Positions 63,375 to 64,000 of a stretch of 64,000 nt of DNA are shown one piece after another. Made by a program: the position numbers and the translations under genes. Every line of letters begins with the position of its first letter. Within the stretch, counting starts at the first letter, position 1. Below the pieces are notes generated by a model that had not been told where the DNA came from, ran no database searches, and saw only the letters and a program-made list of their open reading frames with translations. This DNA comes from CBDFHF01 sp965247565 (lineage in GTDB: Bacteria > Pseudomonadota > Gammaproteobacteria > Methylococcales > Methylomonadaceae): contig CBDFHF010000003.1 in the NCBI GenBank assembly GCA_965247565.1, forward strand, positions 1,612,001 through 1,676,000, read 5' to 3'.

Positions 63375-63725
63375 ATGGCCGAAGCACCCCCTAGACAAGG
63401 AATCTTGTCGTTGTCAATTAAAGATAAAAATGCCTTATATGCCGCCTACATGCCTTATGTCATCAACGGTGGTTTATTTTTACCCACTAATAGGGATTAC
63501 GAAATGGGGCAGGAGGTTTTTATGTTACTAAATCTGATGGATGAAATCGAACGTTTGCCTATATCCGGTAAAATCGTTTGGAAAACCCCGCCATGTTCAG
63601 AAGGTTATCGAACTGCTGGTGTCGGCGTGCAATTCAGTGATCAAGATGGAGGCGCAGCGCGCAACAAAATCGAAACTTATCTGGCCGGGGCACTTACCTC
63701 TGACAGATCTACGCATACAATGTAA
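63375..63725 (+). CDS. pilZ: PilZ-domain protein (type IV pilus type)
   Basis: 116 residues. ILSLSIKDKNALYAAYMPYVINGGLFLPTNRDYEMGQEVFML and GVGVQFSDQDG match the founding PilZ of type IV pilus assembly, which lacks the N-terminal RxxxR and so does not bind c-di-GMP itself. It lies two bases past holB. Confidence 0.92.
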   Translation: MAEAPPRQGILSLSIKDKNALYAAYMPYVINGGLFLPTNRDYEMGQEVFMLLNLMDEIERLPISGKIVWKTPPCSEGYRTAGVGVQFSDQDGGAARNKIETYLAGALTSDRSTHTM

Positions 63726-63738
63726 TTAAGGCTAAAGA

Positions 63739-63921
63739 TTGGTCACTACAGATCAAAAAAGCCGTCTAGCTTTAGATAAGCACCGATTTACAGACACAAC
63801 GGATTGGACCAATTATTATCCCCACTTTGCTAAGCTGCCGATTTCGCACAATGCTTTGTTTAATAAGTTTTTATTAATGAGAATCTGCAGCAGACATAGA
63901 GTTTTTGGCTTAAACCCATAG
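63739..63921 (+). CDS. Small hypothetical ORF between pilZ and tatD
   Basis: A 60-residue frame from TTG 63739: a basic/aromatic product (RFTDTTDWTNYYPHFAKLPISHNALFNKF). There is no recognised family or clear ribosome site. The short gap to pilZ (13 bases) and to tatD (25 bases) allows a gene in the operon, but it could be a chance frame. Confidence 0.25.
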   Translation: MVTTDQKSRLALDKHRFTDTTDWTNYYPHFAKLPISHNALFNKFLLMRICSRHRVFGLNP

Positions 63922-63946
63922 CGCAACACAGCGAAATACCCAGAAA

Positions 63947-64000
63947 ATGTTCATAGATTCTCACTGTCATCTTGACCGTATCGACTTAAAACCCTATCAA
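63947..64000 (+). CDS. tatD: TatD-family metal-dependent deoxyribonuclease, N-terminal part
   Basis: ATG 63947 opens MFIDSHCHLDRIDLK, the TatD N-terminus with the HxH metal site (SHCHLD). The gene runs off the end of the window; only 18 residues are visible. tatD commonly follows pilZ/holB in this operon. Confidence 0.85.
   Translation, partial: MFIDSHCHLDRIDLKPYQ

Overview
The window reads as chromosome of a gammaproteobacterial methylotroph, most likely a methanotroph of the order Methylococcales. This rests on a formaldehyde-activating-enzyme paralogue (48156-48707), an MxaD-like exported protein (44061-44591), two genes of the exosortase-A-associated set (28634-31454), and the gammaproteobacterial order yceD-rpmF-plsX-fabH-fabD-fabG-acpP-fabF-pabC-mltG-tmk-holB-pilZ-tatD. 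The genus is an inference from gene content and cannot be fixed here.

Layout. 1-1354: the 3' end of a NuoL/MrpD-like membrane subunit and a DUF2490 protein. 1379-5778 (minus): a compact functional-amyloid (Fap-like) operon with a repeat-rich fibre subunit, a second small subunit, a periplasmic C39 peptidase, a FapE-like protein and a coiled-coil/beta-barrel exporter. Next to it (6285-7184) is a winged-helix regulator with a degenerate receiver domain. 7503-10615: a 49-residue membrane peptide and an NtrBC-type two-component pair. 10797-22849: mainly housekeeping genes (tag, aminotransferase, rimO, tRNA-Met, ychF, slyX, hemN) mixed with secreted or uncharacterised proteins. 23077-35348: an accessory-flavoured stretch with an acyltransferase/hydrolase fusion, a Phd/YoeB module, an exported agmatine deiminase, the exosortase-associated ligase and decarboxylase, and cysD-cysN split by a HicAB module. 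35560-39680: DinG-type helicase, tsaB, rimK. 40274-43483: a nine-haem c-type cytochrome. 44656-48091: a pqi operon with a split pqiA. 48156-48707: the fae paralogue. 48808-53259: a polysaccharide chain-length/export operon. 53751-64000: the fatty-acid synthesis and cell-division-linked operon, ending inside tatD.

How the parts work together. Several systems shape the cell surface: an amyloid fibre, an exopolysaccharide exporter, the orphan exosortase-associated enzymes and an extracytoplasmic multihaem cytochrome. The fab cluster supplies acyl-ACP for phospholipids. pqiABC probably handles lipid traffic across the envelope, and cysDN supplies activated sulfate.

The strongest candidates for something under-described are: the Fap-like operon, with a double-glycine-like motif next to a C39 peptidase and a terminator after the fibre gene; the Fae paralogue lacking the expected catalytic histidine; the tyrosine-kinase-like protein lacking the Walker A lysine; the HicAB insertion in cysDN; and a three-way-junction RNA fold upstream of yceD. 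Three extragenic palindromic elements were also seen. No rRNA, CRISPR array, insertion sequence or prophage was found.
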